A program made the translations under genes and the position numbers. A stretch of DNA of 6,893 bases, from positions 1 through 6,893 of the forward strand of contig JAKSBB010000660.1 in the NCBI GenBank assembly GCA_022361315.1, written 5' to 3'. The notes under the pieces were generated by a model, which did no database searches, was not told where the DNA came from, and saw only the letters and a list, made by a program, of their open reading frames with translations. Below are positions 4,329-6,893 of this stretch, piece by piece. This DNA comes from Desulfobacterales bacterium (lineage in GTDB: Bacteria > Desulfobacterota > Desulfobacteria > Desulfobacterales > Desulfobacteraceae). Each line of letters starts with the position of its first letter. The stretch's first letter is position 1.

Positions 4329-6893
4329 AGTACCACATCCGGCCGGCCGGACAGGCTGCCCTTGATAATCCTGCCCACAAAAACCGGGTCTCCTGAGGCT
4401 GTTTTGGGGATCTGATCCTTTATCTCCAGGGTGACCGTATCGCATGATGTACCGGCTTTGAGTGCCAGTTCCCTTATCATCCGGGTGAGTTCAGCCCTGG
4501 CGATTTCATCGGCCTCGTCAAATTTTTTGATGCGCCGGTTGCCGCGGATCCCCTCGATGATGAATCCCCCTTCCCCGGGAATAATCCGCAGTTGTTTTTT
4601 CACCATCACCCGGGAGGTGATGGCACCAATGGCATTGGCCACATCCGCATCTTCCGGGAGGATGGCTTCAGCCCCCAGCGGTTTGACCGCCTCCGGCAGG
4701 AAATACCGGATGGGAGCACCGATACCGATGACCGGCCGTTTCAGGTCGATACGCACCTGGTAGCCCTGGGAACCCCCGGCCATCAGGTTGTCGATCAGGG
4801 TGCGGCACACCGGGCAGGTATCCAGAGCATCGGAATCGGTTTCGTCATCCAGCTGCCGCTTAAGCAGCTCCATGGTAAGCATCCGGGTGGCCTGTTTAAG
4901 GAGTTCCGTGACCATTTCGGAAGGTGCTTTGCCGGACAGGTAGGCCAGCAGGGCGGCATACCCCCGGGCAAAGTCCGTATCCCATTTTTCAAAATCCCCC
5001 TGGATATGGAGGAGGTCCGTGGGGGTAAGGCCGCAACGCTGGATCATGAAGTTTTCCTCCAGCCGGTCCAGAGGCAGGCTGTGTTCGGAAAGTACGTCCG
5101 CATGGACGGCCAGTTCGTCGATGGACATGGGCCTTTTCTTGAGCAGCCCGATGATCTGTTCCTCCAGAGGTGTCAGCGCCAGTTCTTTTTTGGCCCCGGT
5201 ATGAACCAGGATCTGCATCTTTTTTGTGGAGGTGGTGTATCGGTGGAGATTGTGGTTCATGTATTCGATGGTGCGGGCTGCGGTGGGGTGCTGGGCCCCC
5301 AGCCAGGACACGGGGGCTACCCGGCGGGGGCCGATAAGAAATTCTCCTTTTTCAAAGAGGATCTGGCTGTCGCCGCCCAGGCCTTCGGTGCGTATGTCCA
5401 GGGCCTTAACGTGGGTCCTGTGGCCGCCGACTTTGGAGCCGCTTTCGTTTAGGCTCACCTGGTTTTCCAGAAGCCCGGCCGTGTCCGTGGTGGTACCGCC
5501 CATATCCACCACCAGGGCGTTTTCAATCCCGGTAAGGTGGCGGGCGCCGGCCACACTGGCAGACGGTCCGGAGAGTATGGTTTCCACCGGCCGTTCTTTG
5601 GCCATTTCCGCCCCCATGAGGGTGCCGTCCCCTTTCACCACCACAATGGGTGCCTCAATTTTCAGACCGGCCATGACTTTCTCCAGGTCCAGAAGGAGGC
5701 TGGCCAGCCTGGGGATAATACGGGCATTGAGCATGGCGGTGACCGCCCGGGTCTGGAAGTTCAGGCTGTCCGACAACTCATGGCCGCAACTCACGAACAT
5801 CCCGGTTTCCGTTTGGATGATATCCTTTACGGCCAGTTCATGGGAGGGATTTACCGCCCCGGCATATCCGGATACTGCAAAGGCGGTGACATGGTGGTTC
5901 TTAACCATCTTTCGGACGGTTTCAATCACTTGCTCAGACTCGGGTGCCACCCGCTCCTTCCCCGAGATGTCCAGTTCTCCACGGATCACGGCCTTTGGCT
6001 CGTAAGGGATGTTTTCACTGAGACCCAGTGGCGGCATCAGGATCATGCCCACGGTCTGGCCTTCGTTTTCAACAATGGCGTTGGTGGCAAGGGTGGTGGA
6101 CAGCGCCACCAGCTCAACTTGTTTCAGCAGGTCCTGGTCCAGTTTCTTCAAGGCCTTTCCGATGCCGATGGTGAAGTCCCACTTGGTGGTCAGGGATTTG
6201 GCCTTGCAAAAGGTGGTGTTGTCCTCAAGGCTGTAGATGACGGCGTCAGTGTAGGTGCCGCCGGCATCAATGCCCAGTCCGATTTTTATATAACTGCTCT
6301 CTTCGGTGTTATCTCCCCGGATCACCACAAAATTTTCAGTTGTCCCTTTATTTTCCCTGTCTCCCCACAGGGGATTGGAGGAGAGGGTGGCATGGATGGC
6401 ATCAAAGGCAATGACATGTTTCGGAGGTACCACCAGGACTTCGTCCGTGGAGGCGGTTACGGTCATCATCTGGGCGATCAGATCAAGACTTCCCTTTATC
6501 CTGGCGTAGTCCCACCCGTATGTCTCGGCCATCTCTTTGGCATGGGCCTCGTATTTCGGGGATTGCTTTGAGCCGGTTTCGATAAAGGCGGCCCGTTGAT
6601 AATTTTTCTGCCAGGAATTCAGGAAGGCGAAGGTGGTATCGGCTGTTTCTTTTCCGTGGCTTTTCACCAGATCGTCAAATTGGATTTTTTCAGAGCCGAA
6701 CCAGGCCCGCTGCTGCCGCTGGGACATGGGCTCGGCATTTTCCTCGCACCAGCCGGCGGAGAGATAGTAGGTGCCGGGAAATTTTTTGAACTGCTGTTTG
6801 TATTCCCGGTCACCCCCCAGGAACAGGGCGATGCAGTCATGCACCTTGGGGATGACCAGGGGAATGCCTCTGGACCGCACACCGATGGTTCCC
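4313..6893 (-). CDS. DUF1638 - hydantoinase/oxoprolinase-type ATPase fusion protein, 5' end beyond the window
   Basis: A large cytoplasmic protein of which about 859 codons are visible; the frame is still open at the right edge. Residues are numbered from the codon at 6880. Residues 1 to about 190 resemble DUF1638: PKVHDCIALFLGG (11-23), PGTYYLSAGW (35-44) and YGWDYARIKGSLDLIA (121-136), with its first ~50 residues missing. From about 197 to 530 there is a hydantoinase/oxoprolinase (HyuA-like, ASKHA fold) region: GIDAGGTYTDAV (203-214, phosphate loop), STTLATNAIVEN (261-272), ILSGPSASVAGA (435-446) and VVDMGGTTTDTAG (457-469). Residues 570-625 look like a winged-helix insert, followed by CPVC (689-692) and a C-terminal GIGAPIRYFLPEA block (719-731). 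The ATP-binding motifs are intact, so ATPase activity is plausible, but true hydantoinase or oxoprolinase activity should not be assumed. From memory, DUF1638 proteins often sit near corrinoid-dependent methyltransferases, which hints at methyl-group metabolism; nothing in this window confirms it. The GTG at 6880 is not the start, because the preceding codons also fit DUF1638. Confidence 0.85.
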   Translation of the reverse strand, partial: GTIGVRSRGIPLVIPKVHDCIALFLGGDREYKQQFKKFPGTYYLSAGWCEENAEPMSQRQQRAWFGSEKIQFDDLVKSHGKETADTTFAFLNSWQKNYQRAAFIETGSKQSPKYEAHAKEMAETYGWDYARIKGSLDLIAQMMTVTASTDEVLVVPPKHVIAFDAIHATLSSNPLWGDRENKGTTENFVVIRGDNTEESSYIKIGLGIDAGGTYTDAVIYSLEDNTTFCKAKSLTTKWDFTIGIGKALKKLDQDLLKQVELVALSTTLATNAIVENEGQTVGMILMPPLGLSENIPYEPKAVIRGELDISGKERVAPESEQVIETVRKMVKNHHVTAFAVSGYAGAVNPSHELAVKDIIQTETGMFVSCGHELSDSLNFQTRAVTAMLNARIIPRLASLLLDLEKVMAGLKIEAPIVVVKGDGTLMGAEMAKERPVETILSGPSASVAGARHLTGIENALVVDMGGTTTDTAGLLENQVSLNESGSKVGGHRTHVKALDIRTEGLGGDSQILFEKGEFLIGPRRVAPVSWLGAQHPTAARTIEYMNHNLHRYTTSTKKMQILVHTGAKKELALTPLEEQIIGLLKKRPMSIDELAVHADVLSEHSLPLDRLEENFMIQRCGLTPTDLLHIQGDFEKWDTDFARGYAALLAYLSGKAPSEMVTELLKQATRMLTMELLKRQLDDETDSDALDTCPVCRTLIDNLMAGGSQGYQVRIDLKRPVIGIGAPIRYFLPEAVKPLGAEAILPEDADVANAIGAITSRVMVKKQLRIIPGEGGFIIEGIRGNRRIKKFDEADEIARAELTRMIRELALKAGTSCDTVTLEIKDQIPKTASGDPVFVGRIIKGSLSGRPDVVLKKPA

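Noticed and set aside
4592..6571. Long plus-strand open frames at 4592-5452 and 5537-6571
   Set aside because: They lie opposite the DUF1638/hydantoinase gene, whose domains are clearly recognisable. Their composition (rich in Gly, His and Gln) is typical of the complement of a high-GC gene, and they show no domain or ribosome site.
6878..6880. GTG at 6880 as the start of the DUF1638/hydantoinase protein
   Set aside because: The frame remains open to the window edge, the preceding codons (Gly-Thr-Ile-Gly) fit the DUF1638 pattern, and no ribosome site precedes the GTG, so the true start is outside the window.

Overview
The window most likely comes from the chromosome of a Gram-negative, sulfate-reducer-like deltaproteobacterium (Desulfobacterota, perhaps Desulfobacteraceae). 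This is inferred from the style of the proteins: a PAS/HisKA/REC hybrid kinase, a sigma54-type promoter, and a DUF1638/hydantoinase-type ATPase. GC content is moderate to high. No search could be run, so the assignment is tentative. There is no sign of mobile elements, CRISPR arrays, tRNA or rRNA.

Layout. Positions 1-474 (minus strand) hold the N-terminal 158 codons of panC (pantothenate synthetase); the gene runs off the left edge. Positions 474-2240 (minus) encode a membrane-anchored hybrid sensor histidine kinase whose stop codon overlaps the panC GTG start by one base. Positions 2241-2335 are a compact divergent promoter region with two opposed sigma70-like promoters and an imperfect 10-bp dyad lying across both -10 regions. 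Positions 2336-2914 (plus) encode a small HD-superfamily hydrolase. Positions 2915-3138 are intergenic and contain a large nested palindrome (2929-2969) and a near-consensus sigma54 (-24/-12) promoter (3066-3082). Positions 3139-4233 (plus) encode a soluble GGDEF diguanylate cyclase. Positions 4234-4330 hold two hairpins between convergent genes, the second a textbook terminator buried in the last codons of the opposing gene. Positions 4313-6893 (minus) encode a large protein, open at its 5' end, that joins a DUF1638 domain to a hydantoinase/oxoprolinase-type (ASKHA fold) ATPase domain.

How the genes fit together. The middle of the window is a signalling cluster: a hybrid kinase, a divergently transcribed HD hydrolase and a cyclic-di-GMP synthase that appears to be under sigma54 control. 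panC is translationally linked to the kinase but belongs to pantothenate/CoA synthesis, so that link may be positional rather than functional. The right-hand gene is convergent and separately controlled. The two items most worth following are the sigma54-type control region of the cyclase, which includes a TGT-N10-ACA motif inside the upstream palindrome, and the DUF1638-hydantoinase fusion, whose function I cannot assign from sequence.
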